A stretch of DNA of 64,000 bases from Rhodospirillales bacterium. Its GTDB lineage: Bacteria; Pseudomonadota; Alphaproteobacteria; Acetobacterales; Acetobacteraceae. The notes under the pieces are model-generated. The model was given only the letters and a program-made list of their open reading frames with translations, had not been told where the DNA came from and did not search any database. The DNA lies in the NCBI GenBank assembly GCA_017304945.1, contig JAFKLG010000111.1:1-64000 (forward strand). The letters are read 5' to 3'. The position numbers and the translations under genes were made by a program. Of this stretch, positions 8,402-16,325 are shown piece by piece (position 1 is the stretch's first letter; each line of letters starts with the position of its first letter).

Positions 8402-8772
8402 CACACGATGATCGCGTGATCGGGTGTCGCATGCAGACCTGGACCCGGCATCACACCCAGATAGTGGCAAAGCCGCCGCCGGGCGGCATCGAACAGATGC
8501 TCCCGATCCGGGATCTCCGAACGATTGCGGCTCCAGACTCCGGCCTGGTCGGTGTCGAGATTTTCACTCGCGCGGTTGAGTTCGGTTTCCAACGTGGTGA
8601 GCGTGGCGAGCTGTCGACGCAGAAGAAGCTCCTCGCTGCTCGACAGACTGTTCATGCGTACCTCGAGTCGCATATTCGTCGGAAACAGCTCGGTTCCACT
8701 CGGGGACTGACCGACCACCGGATAGCCGCAGAACCGGCGGACGTCGGCCTTCTCTGCCATCGACAGCGCCAT
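8401..8772 (-). CDS. Small head-tail connector-like phage protein
   Basis: 123 residues beginning MALSMAEKADVRRFCGYPVVG, an N-terminus common in short adaptor proteins encoded right after capsid genes. A helical middle (SSSEELLLRRQLATLTTLETELNRA) precedes a C-terminal tail ending in a Leu-Gly turn. It starts 11 bases after the capsid gene ends. Likely a connector/adaptor at the portal vertex, inferred from position. Confidence 0.6.
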   Translation of the reverse strand: MALSMAEKADVRRFCGYPVVGQSPSGTELFPTNMRLEVRMNSLSSSEELLLRRQLATLTTLETELNRASENLDTDQAGVWSRNRSEIPDREHLFDAARRRLCHYLGVMPGPGLHATPDHAIIV

Positions 8773-8783
8773 CGGGCTGGTCC

Positions 8784-10106
8784 TCAGCCCGCGTGCTCGA
8801 TGATGACCGCTCGCTTGAACGCAGCATTGGTCGCGGTCGGAACCGTCGTGGGATTGGTGGTCGTGTCGGACGGCGCGCAGAATCCGCCGATCCAGTACCA
8901 GGACTGGGCGACGATCTGCTGCAGACGATCCACCGGCTCCCGCGTGACCATCGCGACGCCGTTGATCACCGACACGATGGAGCCGGAGGGCGCGACGTCC
9001 GCATTTCCCATCCCGGCGAAGTCACCCTCGATCAGCGCTCCCTGACCGCACACGATCGGCCGCCGAACCATCACGTTGGCAAGCGACGGGTGCGCCTGCA
9101 CGTACGACTCGTTGGTGGAAATGAAGCGCAGACCGAGGAAGTCGTTGGTCATGCCCTTCTTGAAGACCTGGTTCGCCGAGGTCGCGCCCTGGAACAGCAG
9201 CTTGAAATCGGGATCGGCGAAAAGCTGCCGAGCGGAGATCGGATCGAGATAGCAGTTGTAGACGCCGTCGATCTCGGGCACCGCATTGAGGCGAAGCTTC
9301 GCCACGGCGTCGAGCAGGCAGCCCATGGTCAGCGTATCGGCCGCCGTGAGCTGCGCCGTGTTCGTGCGGGCGGAGGGACGGATGATGACGGAAGCCGCGC
9401 TCGCGATCACCGTGTTCCCGGCCGTCGCATCGGCCACCGTCACGTTGCCCGAGAAGGTGAGCGTCCCGGAAATACCACCCGGCGTGGTCGAGACGTTGGT
9501 CCCGTCCGCCGTCGCGCCGGTGACGTTGTAGGTGTTGGACCCGACCGTCACCAACAGCGGTGTGCCGGAGCTCACGCCCTGCTGGATCCCGTTCACGAAC
9601 ACGGTCTGGAACCCGCGGATGTCGTCGACGGCGACGACCGGCCCGGCGCTGCCCAGGGTCGTGCGAACGCGAGTATTCCCGGAGAAGTAGGCGTTGAACA
9701 GCGCATTGCGCGCGAGCTCGTCCAGGCTGCGCGCGGCCTGCTCACCGTTGACATACGCGTTCTGCAGGAACTGCGAAACCACGCCGACGCGGCTGGTGAC
9801 CATGTTCAGGTCGGTGGTGGCCGCATAGTGGTTCATCGTGAGCGTGTACTGCTCGACGCCCCAGTTCGTCGGCGTCAGGCCGTTGTCGAGATTCGTGTTG
9901 ACCGAACCCGAGATCGGCGTGGTGACGGTGGGCTTCAGCCCGAGTCGGGTCTTGGTGATCGTCTCGCCGATGCCCACCGGAATGAGCTCGCGATCCGCAC
10001 AGTCGCGATAGCCGAGCCGGGAGCGGAGCGCCTGCTCGAATTCGCGATCGAGGAAGCCTTGCTCGATGATCGGCTGCAGCGCCAGGGGGAAACTCTGAAT
10101 GCCCAT
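8784..10106 (-). CDS. Major capsid protein with an inserted beta domain
   Basis: 440 residues, in the capsid position after portal and scaffold-like genes. The start (MGIQSFPLALQPIIEQGFLDREFEQ), the central ARNALFNAYFSGNTRVRT and the late YNCYLDPISARQLFADPDFKLLFQG then NVMVRRPIVCGQGALIEG are like HK97-fold capsid proteins. Residues about 165-265 form a Gly/Thr/Val-rich stretch (VFVNGIQQGVSSGTPLLVTVG, GTLTFSGNVTVADATAG) that reads as an inserted surface domain of Ig-like or immunoglobulin-type beta character. Good candidate for the shell-forming protein. Confidence 0.8.
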   Translation of the reverse strand: MGIQSFPLALQPIIEQGFLDREFEQALRSRLGYRDCADRELIPVGIGETITKTRLGLKPTVTTPISGSVNTNLDNGLTPTNWGVEQYTLTMNHYAATTDLNMVTSRVGVVSQFLQNAYVNGEQAARSLDELARNALFNAYFSGNTRVRTTLGSAGPVVAVDDIRGFQTVFVNGIQQGVSSGTPLLVTVGSNTYNVTGATADGTNVSTTPGGISGTLTFSGNVTVADATAGNTVIASAASVIIRPSARTNTAQLTAADTLTMGCLLDAVAKLRLNAVPEIDGVYNCYLDPISARQLFADPDFKLLFQGATSANQVFKKGMTNDFLGLRFISTNESYVQAHPSLANVMVRRPIVCGQGALIEGDFAGMGNADVAPSGSIVSVINGVAMVTREPVDRLQQIVAQSWYWIGGFCAPSDTTTNPTTVPTATNAAFKRAVIIEHAG

Positions 10107-10215
10107 TCGTTCCTCTTCGGTGATACGCCTTCGCCGTTTCGGACAGGACTCGGCGGCGCCGCGGCCCTACGACCCGGACGGAATCTGGACAGTGACTGGA
10201 AGCGCGCGCGCGACT

Positions 10216-10248
10216 GGTGACGCGGCGTTTGCCAGCGCCGCCGGTCAC
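10216..10248 (-). other. Hairpin between scaffold-like and capsid genes
   Basis: The 179-base gap 10107-10285 contains an inverted repeat: GTGACGCGGCG pairs with CGCCGC..GTCAC with a two-base bulge and an 8-base loop. No T tract follows on the minus strand, so it is more likely an RNA stability or processing element ahead of the highly expressed capsid gene than a terminator. Nothing else is evident in the gap. Confidence 0.4.
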
Positions 10249-10285
10249 ACGCGCGATGCGTGTCTGGAGAGCTCCGGGAGCTCTG

Positions 10286-10711
10286 TTAGAAGCTGTGCTG
10301 CCGCAGCAGCTTGGCCCGCGCGACGCGATACTCCGCGTCGCTCATCTCGGTCGCGCGGGTCGGTGTCGTCTCCAGCGCCAGCGGCGCGGCCGCACGCGCA
10401 GAGGACGAGGGCGCAGCGAACAGCCACGGTTTGCTGACCCGCAGGCCTTCGACCAACTCCGCCGCCCCCTGCACCCGCAGCTCGTCGTCGAGCGAGACGC
10501 GCCCGAGATCGAGCAACCGCAGGCCGTCGAGGTCGATGATTCCTGCCTTGATGGCCTCGGCCTTGAGTTCGGAGAACACCAGGCGTTCGCTCATCTTTGC
10601 CTTCACGTCGGCGACCGCCTGCTTCAACGCCTCGTTCTCTCGCCTCAATTCGTCCGGCTGCACGGCCTCCGGCGTGGAGGAGGCGTCCGGTTCGGCATGG
10701 CTCTCGCTCAT
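10286..10711 (-). CDS. Scaffolding-like phage protein
   Basis: 141 residues. An N-terminal charged helix (DELRRENEALKQAVADVKAKMSERL) is followed by FSELKAEAIKAGIIDLDGLRLLDL and VEGLRVSKPWLF, the layout of GP20-type minor structural/scaffolding proteins, in which a coiled coil precedes a short conserved tail. It overlaps the portal gene by 4 bases and precedes the capsid gene, the usual scaffold position. Role: guides capsid assembly and is then removed. Confidence 0.7.
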   Translation of the reverse strand: MSESHAEPDASSTPEAVQPDELRRENEALKQAVADVKAKMSERLVFSELKAEAIKAGIIDLDGLRLLDLGRVSLDDELRVQGAAELVEGLRVSKPWLFAAPSSSARAAAPLALETTPTRATEMSDAEYRVARAKLLRQHSF

Positions 10712-12126
10712 ATGTCGGTCCTGTCCTGCTGGTCCGCCGCAATCCGCCCGAGTTCGGCGGCGAGATCCTCGATATCGTAGTCTGCAGCCACGGCCTTCAC
10801 CGCAGTCTCGCGGCTGATGTGTCCGGCGCTCGCCAACGTGGCGAGAGTCGCGGCATTCTTCTGGCGGTCATCCGCCGTCGGAGGGTACCAGCGCGGCCAG
10901 TTGAGCGAGATCCGCACCTGCGGATCCATCGGCGCAACCGGCCGTCCGAATACCCGCAAGGGATAGATGGTCGAGGCACGCACCACCATGCGTGCGAGCT
11001 CGAGCATCGCAATCTCGCCGTAGCTCACCCGCAGATTGTCGGCGAGCCACAGCAGCCCCTGGTTGAGCATCTCGATCGCGCGCCCCGATTGCGCAGCGTT
11101 CAGACGGTCGGGGTTCGCGCGATTCCCATGCACGCTTTCCAGCGCGAACTCGCGCAAGGTCCGCACGTAATCGATCACCGCGGCGGATGCCGAACCGCCA
11201 ATCTCGAGCAGGCGTGCATCGCCCTTCTCGCTCACCACCAGCGCGTTGCCGGCGCCCTTCAGGATCTCTCCATCCGGTCCGGCGGCATCCTTGATCAGCA
11301 AGGTCGGGTCGCTGCTGTACTTCAGCCCACGTCCAGCCTGGCTGAGCTGGTAGTCGATCTCGATCTGGCTCTCGATTGCCGCCCGAAACGTGCACGCCCC
11401 ATCGCTCGGATCGCCGGTCGAGGATCCGCCGGGGAGATTGCGGATCCACACGATCGGCACGAAGCCGAGACCATGCCGGACGGTGCGCTGCTCATCGACC
11501 TGATGCGGCATTCCCTCGACGATCGGGGACGGGACGAACCAGGTCTCGGTCTCCGCATCCCACCGTCGCGAGAACCAGTAGGTCTGATCGGGATCGTCGA
11601 TCTCGTAGCCATTCCGCACGAGGCTCTCGCCGGCGACCTTGTACGATTCGGTCACGCTCGCCAGGGTGTCCGGACAGCGCGGATCCCAGAGCGGGGAGAG
11701 ATGGATGGAGGGCAGGCACTCGAAGAACACGCGCCGGTCGAGAATGCGCATGAGGATCGCGACGGATCCCACCGCCCCGCGCACGGCTGCCTCGGTCATC
11801 ACCAGGTTGAGCCGCGTCTCCTTCACCAGGTCCGCCAGCGTCTCCCGCGTCGGCCGATCCGCGCAGTCGAACCAGGGGAAATGCCCCTCGCTGAACAGCA
11901 GCGAGACGCTGTCCTCGACGACGATCCGCGACAGTCCGTAACGCACGTTCGGGCGGCGGTTGCGGATGGGGATGTACTCACCCGCCGGAGTCCGCTCCTC
12001 GTGGAACTCGTAGGGCAGCACGTCGTAAATCCGACCTTCCAGCACGCGGGTCAGGATGTCGAGCATGCGTGTCCGTGGCGGATAATCGCGGTCGTGCGGA
12101 ACCAGGCGGCAGAGAGTGTCGAACAT
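10708..12126 (-). CDS. Phage portal protein
   Basis: 472 residues, normal for SPP1 gp6-like portals. The start RTRMLDILTRVLEGRIYDVLPYEFHEE and motifs RPNVRYGLSRIVVEDSVSLLFSEGHFPWF, FRAAIESQIEIDYQLSQAGRGLKYSSDPTLLI and LRVSYGEIAMLELARMVVRAS are portal-like: wing, stem and clip helices in order. Role: dodecameric ring at the DNA-packaging vertex. Encoded right after the large terminase with a 42-base gap. Confidence 0.88.
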   Translation of the reverse strand: MFDTLCRLVPHDRDYPPRTRMLDILTRVLEGRIYDVLPYEFHEERTPAGEYIPIRNRRPNVRYGLSRIVVEDSVSLLFSEGHFPWFDCADRPTRETLADLVKETRLNLVMTEAAVRGAVGSVAILMRILDRRVFFECLPSIHLSPLWDPRCPDTLASVTESYKVAGESLVRNGYEIDDPDQTYWFSRRWDAETETWFVPSPIVEGMPHQVDEQRTVRHGLGFVPIVWIRNLPGGSSTGDPSDGACTFRAAIESQIEIDYQLSQAGRGLKYSSDPTLLIKDAAGPDGEILKGAGNALVVSEKGDARLLEIGGSASAAVIDYVRTLREFALESVHGNRANPDRLNAAQSGRAIEMLNQGLLWLADNLRVSYGEIAMLELARMVVRASTIYPLRVFGRPVAPMDPQVRISLNWPRWYPPTADDRQKNAATLATLASAGHISRETAVKAVAADYDIEDLAAELGRIAADQQDRTDI

Positions 12127-12168
12127 GTACCGACCATGCGAGTGGTGGGGCCGAATGCCGCGCGGGAG

Positions 12169-13593
12169 TCAGCGGCTCATGAAAGGCACCGACGCCGAAC
12201 GCGCGGGCGCGGCTGCGGTCAGCAGCATCGAGAAGGCGCGCGACAAGGCGTCGACCTGGTCGTCCTTGCGACCGAACGGGAAGGCCCGAAGCTCCTCGAT
12301 CAGCGCGTGGTTCCAGGGTGCCTTCACGAGACGCACGTTGCCGGCGTCGACTTGCGAGGCGACCGGCATGGCGCGCAGGGTCTTCCCGCCCGTCTCCCGG
12401 GATGCCTCGATGATGTGGCCACTCAAACGCGTGGCCATGTAGGCGATCTGGCTGCGGCCGGCCTGGCCCGGGTCCTCCGGCAAGCCGATGCGAACGCGGC
12501 GACCATCGGCGCTCGCCGTCGAGATGATGCGGTCCTCGACTTCGCGCGGCCCGCCACGAAAGCGGACGACGTCCAGGATCGTGTAGACACCGCTCGTTTC
12601 ACGCCGCAGCTTGAGACCTACCGTCCAGTCGGGGTCGTTGGTCCCGGCCGCGACGGTGGAGGCGAGATCCCAGGCGCGAACGGTCGGTCCGTCAGGTTCC
12701 ACCGCCGGCGGCACGATCACCGCGAGGCGTTCGACGTTGAACAGCGCATCCGTGTCCGGGCGGGGCGCTTGCTGAAACAAGGCGGCCCATGCGCGCTCCC
12801 CCACGGACAGGCGCTTGCGCGCCAGGGCTGCCGCATCCTCCCACTCGGGCCAGAGCGGCGTGCCAGGCGCCCGCCCCAGCGGATCGTCCGCTTCCGCAAG
12901 CGCGGGAAGGCGCAGCACGGTCCAGTCGTCGGCCTCGTTCTGCAGCAAGCGGCCACCCAGATCGTCTTCGTGCCAGCGCGTCATGATCAGCACGATCCGT
13001 GCGCGCGGCTTCAGCCGGGTGGAGAGATCGGAGCGATACCAGTGCCACAGCCGATCCCGCAGGTGAACGTTGTCCGCCTCGTCCTGCGATTTCAGCGGAT
13101 CGTCGATCACCACGAGATCCGCGCGGCGCCCCACCACCGCGCCGTGGGTTCCTGTGGCGTAGTACTCTCCGCCGGTGCTCGTGGTCCAATGTGTGGCGGA
13201 GCGATCGGCGGCGGAGACCTGGTAGCCGAGCCGCGCGCCGTGACGGAACACGGTGTCGCGGATGCGGCGGCTGAACAGTTCGGCGAGAGAAGCCGTATGC
13301 GACGCTCCGATGATGGAGGAGCGTGGGTGCTGCGTGAACCACCAGGCCGGGAACAGGATCGAGGCGTAGGTGGACTTCGCCGACCCCGGCGGCATCAGCA
13401 CCATCAGCCGGTCGATGTCGTCGTGGGCGAGACGCGAGAGATGATCCAACAGGAGAAGATGATGTGCCGCCGGTTTCTGGCCGATCGGCGAGACGGCATA
13501 GCTGGCCCACCCCGTGAGATCCGCACGCATCGAGCGTCGCAATGCGGTTTCATACGCGACGCTCGCACCGGGCCGCGGGGCGTCGTCCGTCAC
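12169..13593 (-). CDS. terL: Terminase large subunit
   Basis: 474 residues from GTG 13593. ATPase domain: Walker A MPPGSAKST at residues 67-75, Walker B LVVIDDP at 160-166, and the coupling-type segment IVLIMTRWHEDDLGG at 200-214. Nuclease domain: first acidic residue D309 in VRAWDLAST and the late motif FPFGRKDDQVDALSRAF near residue 445. This is the motor that packages DNA into the prohead. The start codon overlaps the stop of the preceding broken frame (GTGA), which supports that start. Full length and apparently intact. Confidence 0.93.
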   Translation of the reverse strand: MTDDAPRPGASVAYETALRRSMRADLTGWASYAVSPIGQKPAAHHLLLLDHLSRLAHDDIDRLMVLMPPGSAKSTYASILFPAWWFTQHPRSSIIGASHTASLAELFSRRIRDTVFRHGARLGYQVSAADRSATHWTTSTGGEYYATGTHGAVVGRRADLVVIDDPLKSQDEADNVHLRDRLWHWYRSDLSTRLKPRARIVLIMTRWHEDDLGGRLLQNEADDWTVLRLPALAEADDPLGRAPGTPLWPEWEDAAALARKRLSVGERAWAALFQQAPRPDTDALFNVERLAVIVPPAVEPDGPTVRAWDLASTVAAGTNDPDWTVGLKLRRETSGVYTILDVVRFRGGPREVEDRIISTASADGRRVRIGLPEDPGQAGRSQIAYMATRLSGHIIEASRETGGKTLRAMPVASQVDAGNVRLVKAPWNHALIEELRAFPFGRKDDQVDALSRAFSMLLTAAAPARSASVPFMSR

Positions 13594-13826
13594 GATCGGA
13601 TCGCCGCGGACGCGGCGTTCATGCAGCGTGTCAGTCTGTCCTCTCGGGCTTGACCGCGCGCATAGACGATCGGCCGTACCGATGGATCGGGGCGGCCGTT
13701 GTCGCGTGATCTGGGAATGAAGGATCGAAGCGCGCGCGAGGCGGCTTCATGCAGCGTCAGGTGGGCGGCCTCATCAGTGCGCCGGAACCCTCAGCGTAGA
13801 TAAAGGGATACGCTTTTCTGGGTCAT
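13590..13826 (-). pseudogene. First frame of the phage operon, interrupted by in-frame TGA
   Basis: Reading from ATG 13826 the frame gives MTQKSVSLYLR, then TGA (13793-13791), then continues open for 66 codons (GFRRTDEAAHLTLHEAASRAL ending CMNAASAAIRS) to TGA at 13592-13590, which overlaps the terminase start as GTGA. That overlap suggests the second part is, or was, translated. A CGA-to-TGA change in one arginine codon would explain the break. In position this is where a small terminase subunit should be, but 78 codons is short and I see no recognisable HTH, so function is unknown. Confidence 0.4.
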
Positions 13827-13843
13827 GTGGGCAAGAAAAAAAA

Positions 13844-13871
13844 CCCAATTATATACTTGATCCCACAAGCC
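13844..13871 (+). repeat. Left terminal inverted repeat of the transposon
   Basis: Begins CCCAATTATATACTTGATCC and continues to 13871. Matches the reverse complement of 17074-17101 at 23 of 28 positions; differences are at repeat positions 10, 14, 18, 19 and 25. Begins directly after eight A residues. The transposase ATG follows 17 bases after the repeat ends. Confidence 0.82.
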
Positions 13872-13887
13872 GCTAGGGATATGGTCC

Positions 13888-14856
13888 GTGACAGAGGACA
13901 GGACCATGAACGCATTCACCGAACCCTACTTCCAGAACGACGAAGCGGCCCGCGCCAAGCTTGAGAGCGTGCGTTGGCCGAACGGGCCGGTTTGCGGGCG
14001 GTGCGGCGAGTCTGAGCGTCGGTATGCGACGAAGCGTCCTGGTCGCTATCGGTGCGGCAATCCGGCTTGCCGGAAGGACTTCACTGTGACGACCGGCACG
14101 GTCATGGAGTCGTCGCACATCCCCCTGCACAAGTGGCTCATGGCGTTCTACCTGCTGTCCGCCAGCAAGAAGGGCATGTCTAGCCACCAGCTTATGCGAT
14201 CGCTGGGCGTCACCTACAAGTCTGCCTGGTTCCTGTCGCATCGCGTTCGGGAGGCCATGCGCGCCGGTGGCTTGGTGCCGCCGATGGGCGGCGAAGGCGG
14301 CATCGTGGAAGCCGACGAGACCTACTTCGGCAAGGCCGAGGTTCAACGCCCACGTCGCGCCAAGCTTCCTCCGCCGACGAAGGGCGGCAAGGTTGGACCA
14401 GCCGGTAAGCGCGCCATTGTGTCACTGGTCGAGCGTGGCGGCTCAGTTCGCTCGTTTCACGTCGCAGTTGCCGACAAGGTGACGGTCCAGAAGATCATTG
14501 CGGACAATATCTCCCGCGAGTCCCGGCTGCATACCGACGAAAGCCGCCTGTATGTCGGCGCCGATCAGATTTTCGCCTCGCATGAGACGGTGAAGCACAG
14601 CGTTAAGGAATACGTGCGCGGCGACGTGCACACGAACTCGGCCGAAGGGTTCTTCTCGATCTTCAAGCGCGGGATGCGCGGCATCTACCAGCATTGCGGA
14701 GAGAAGCACCTGCATCGGTATCTTGCGGAATACGACTTCCGCTACAACCACCGGCAGAAGCTGGGCTATTCCGACATGGGCCGCGCTCTCGCGGCCATCC
14801 GAGGCGCTGAGGGCAAGCGCCTAACCTATCGCAAACCTGACGAAGCCCGAGTTTAA
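13888..14856 (+). CDS. IS1595-family transposase (ISXO2-like)
   Basis: 322 residues (a second ATG at 13906 gives 316). An N-terminal zinc ribbon uses C36, C39, C56 and C61; the ISXO2-type catalytic domain follows, with D143 in EADETYFG, D217 in LHTDESRLY and N250/E253 in HTNSAEGFFSIFKRGMRGIY, the DDN pattern of the family. The late KHLHRYLAEYDFRYNHR segment is also typical. Stop codon is TAA at 14854-14856, after which the same frame stays open for 96 codons to TAG at 15145. Catalyses transposition of the surrounding element. Confidence 0.93.
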   Translation: MTEDRTMNAFTEPYFQNDEAARAKLESVRWPNGPVCGRCGESERRYATKRPGRYRCGNPACRKDFTVTTGTVMESSHIPLHKWLMAFYLLSASKKGMSSHQLMRSLGVTYKSAWFLSHRVREAMRAGGLVPPMGGEGGIVEADETYFGKAEVQRPRRAKLPPPTKGGKVGPAGKRAIVSLVERGGSVRSFHVAVADKVTVQKIIADNISRESRLHTDESRLYVGADQIFASHETVKHSVKEYVRGDVHTNSAEGFFSIFKRGMRGIYQHCGEKHLHRYLAEYDFRYNHRQKLGYSDMGRALAAIRGAEGKRLTYRKPDEARV

Positions 14857-15068
14857 GTATCAGGCGGGTCGGTTTCTTCGGTGGCGCCGCAAGCGCCGAA
14901 AGGCGCCGAAGAGCGCGAAGGGAGACTAGACTTCTTGCACTGCGGGGGCACTCTAAACGCCCCCCGCAAGGTTGCCTCAAACCTAGCTCGCGCCTCGTCG
15001 GCATCGAAGGCTTCGGGATCAGCCTTCGATGGACCAACGACGCTCTTAGAGGGCTTGTTCGCGGGCAT
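14853..15068 (-). CDS. Small hypothetical protein antisense to the transposase end
   Basis: 71 residues from ATG 15068 (MPANKPSKSVVGPSK). A central DPEAFDADEARARFEATLRGA helix is followed by a Pro/Ser tail. I believe similar short RFEAALRGA-type proteins accompany IS1595 transposases, but this is from memory and unverified. Its TAA stop (14855-14853) overlaps the transposase TAA on the other strand, so the two genes converge tail to tail with a 4-base overlap. Starts 66 bases downstream of the phosphoribosyltransferase, same strand. No RBS is obvious. Confidence 0.5.
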   Translation of the reverse strand: MPANKPSKSVVGPSKADPEAFDADEARARFEATLRGAFRVPPQCKKSSLPSRSSAPFGACGATEETDPPDT

Positions 15069-15133
15069 TCAGAGCGGCAAGCCGAGGATGAAGGCGCACC
15101 CCGTGATCTTTCGCGATTTCAGCCGCCTTGTCG

Positions 15134-16009
15134 CTACTCGCCTGTAGCTGCCGCCGCACTAAGCCTAGCTCTGAGGTGCTGAAGTAAGGGCTGCCCGGTT
15201 CTGCCCCCTGCTTCTGCGAGGGCCCACTGAACCAGGAACCGACCTTCAGCCTCCGTAAGGCATCCTGAATCATGGCCGATCTCCTGCTGCCAAAAAGTCC
15301 CAAAGTTCGCGCCGAAGAGCGAATTCAGTTCGTCACACGTCTGACCGCTGATGGCAAGAGGCTGGGAACGCCCAGTCCCATGCGCAAGGGTGATCAGGCC
15401 GACAATCTTACCACCGTTCCGCACGATGTGGGAACGTAAAGCTGCCAGCGTTCCACCCACCGTGAAGACATCATCCGCAAGGATATAGGCAGCATTAGGG
15501 TCAACATCACCCTCGAACGCAGGTTGCCAGAGAAAGCGTGGAAATTTCGGGAGCTTCGTCCGACCAACACGCGCACACTGCAGGATGCAGGTATCACGTG
15601 CAGCGCCGATCGTCTCAGCGAGCCAAGCCTGAAAGGCTACGGGTAACGCGTTCTTGAGCGGACGAAAGGGAAGATCAGCCCCATCGCTGTCTTGATCATC
15701 AAACGGGGGATGGGGGATCGCACAACGCAGTGGAATTCCAGCTTCCACCGAGGGGTAAACTGCGTCGATCAGACGATCGACGGCCGCAGAATCATCCGTG
15801 CAGGCTTCCACAATGCGCATGGCAGCCTCTAGATCGCCAAGATATTTTGCCTTTTGGTAATATCTCTGTCGTTCGTGACGTCTATGCCCCAGGCTCTCGT
15901 CGGTGCCCTTGAGCGCACCCAAGCGTACGCATACTTCCACGGCCTCGTTACCGCGCCAGGGCGGCCGGTGGTGGGGGAATGCGACAAGGGGCTTGTGCCT
16001 GGAGGACAT
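15134..16009 (-). CDS. Phosphoribosyltransferase-domain protein carried by the transposon
   Basis: 291 residues from ATG 16009; an in-frame TGA 45 bases upstream rules out a much longer start. The PRPP-binding loop is clear: AYILADDVFTVGGT at residues 174-187 (hydrophobic strand, DD, then GGT). The N-terminal region contains HRRHERQRYYQKAKYLGDLEAAMRIV, a block I associate with stand-alone PRTases on mobile DNA; the hood-like C-terminus contains FGTFWQQEIGHDSGCLTEAEGRFL. Substrate is unknown; the enzyme need not be a nucleotide-salvage PRTase. Stop is TAG. It is preceded by a 316-base structured leader and the tRNA. Confidence 0.8.
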   Translation of the reverse strand: MSSRHKPLVAFPHHRPPWRGNEAVEVCVRLGALKGTDESLGHRRHERQRYYQKAKYLGDLEAAMRIVEACTDDSAAVDRLIDAVYPSVEAGIPLRCAIPHPPFDDQDSDGADLPFRPLKNALPVAFQAWLAETIGAARDTCILQCARVGRTKLPKFPRFLWQPAFEGDVDPNAAYILADDVFTVGGTLAALRSHIVRNGGKIVGLITLAHGTGRSQPLAISGQTCDELNSLFGANFGTFWQQEIGHDSGCLTEAEGRFLVQWALAEAGGRTGQPLLQHLRARLSAAAATGE

Positions 16010-16166
16010 TGGGTTGGCCGATGTTTTCGAAACTCGCGGAAGCTTTCCTGCACGTCACCTTCTGACCACGGAGTCGGCAGCAGGCTTGCAGACGGCCAAA
16101 CAACACCACGCCGGTCCCGAAACAATCGGGAATTGGGTTGCCACGGAATCTCGGATTTGATACTAA

Positions 16167-16200
16167 GGCGCGACCGTCGCGCCCCACGCTGGGGGCGCGA
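16167..16200 (-). promoter_or_regulatory. Two mutually exclusive hairpins in the PRTase leader
   Basis: On the minus strand segment 1 (16200-16192, TCGCGCCCC) can pair with segment 2 (16185-16177, GGGGCGCGA), a perfect 9-bp stem with a 6-base loop. Segment 2 can instead pair through 16183-16177 with segment 3 (16173-16167), a 7-bp stem with a 3-base loop. The shared segment makes the two exclusive, as in attenuators. No U tract follows segment 3. A third hairpin (TCCCGA...TCGGGA, about 16123-16139) lies farther down. The whole 16010-16325 gap holds this leader and the short ORF at 16209; nothing else is seen. Confidence 0.5.
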
Positions 16201-16208
16201 ACAGGCCG

Positions 16209-16235
16209 CTAGGCTTTTTTGGTGGCTTGCCACAT
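16209..16235 (-). CDS. Possible 8-codon leader peptide (MWQATKKA)
   Basis: ATG 16235 with AGGAG placed 7 bases upstream, one of the best ribosome binding sites in the element, followed by Trp-Gln-Ala-Thr-Lys-Lys-Ala and TAG. Nine bases after the stop the first arm of a strong hairpin begins. Short translated ORFs placed just before alternative hairpins are the hallmark of translation-controlled attenuation, here upstream of the phosphoribosyltransferase. It could also be chance. Confidence 0.4.
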   Translation of the reverse strand: MWQATKKA

Positions 16236-16325
16236 AGGGGTACTCCTAGCAGGGCCTTTGGCCCCAGTTGGGTGCGACAGCGGGCTGTTCCCGGCCAAGG
16301 TAGTTGGCCCGCTGACTGGTAACTT

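Noticed and set aside
10597..13653. A 1018-codon open frame on the plus strand
   Set aside because: It lies exactly opposite scaffold, portal and terminase genes with clear motifs on the minus strand; it is an open frame caused by GC-rich antisense sequence, with no recognisable domain.
15046..15303. 85-residue minus-strand frame overlapping the PRTase end
   Set aside because: It overlaps the well-formed C-terminus of the PRTase in another frame and its first half is explained by that gene.
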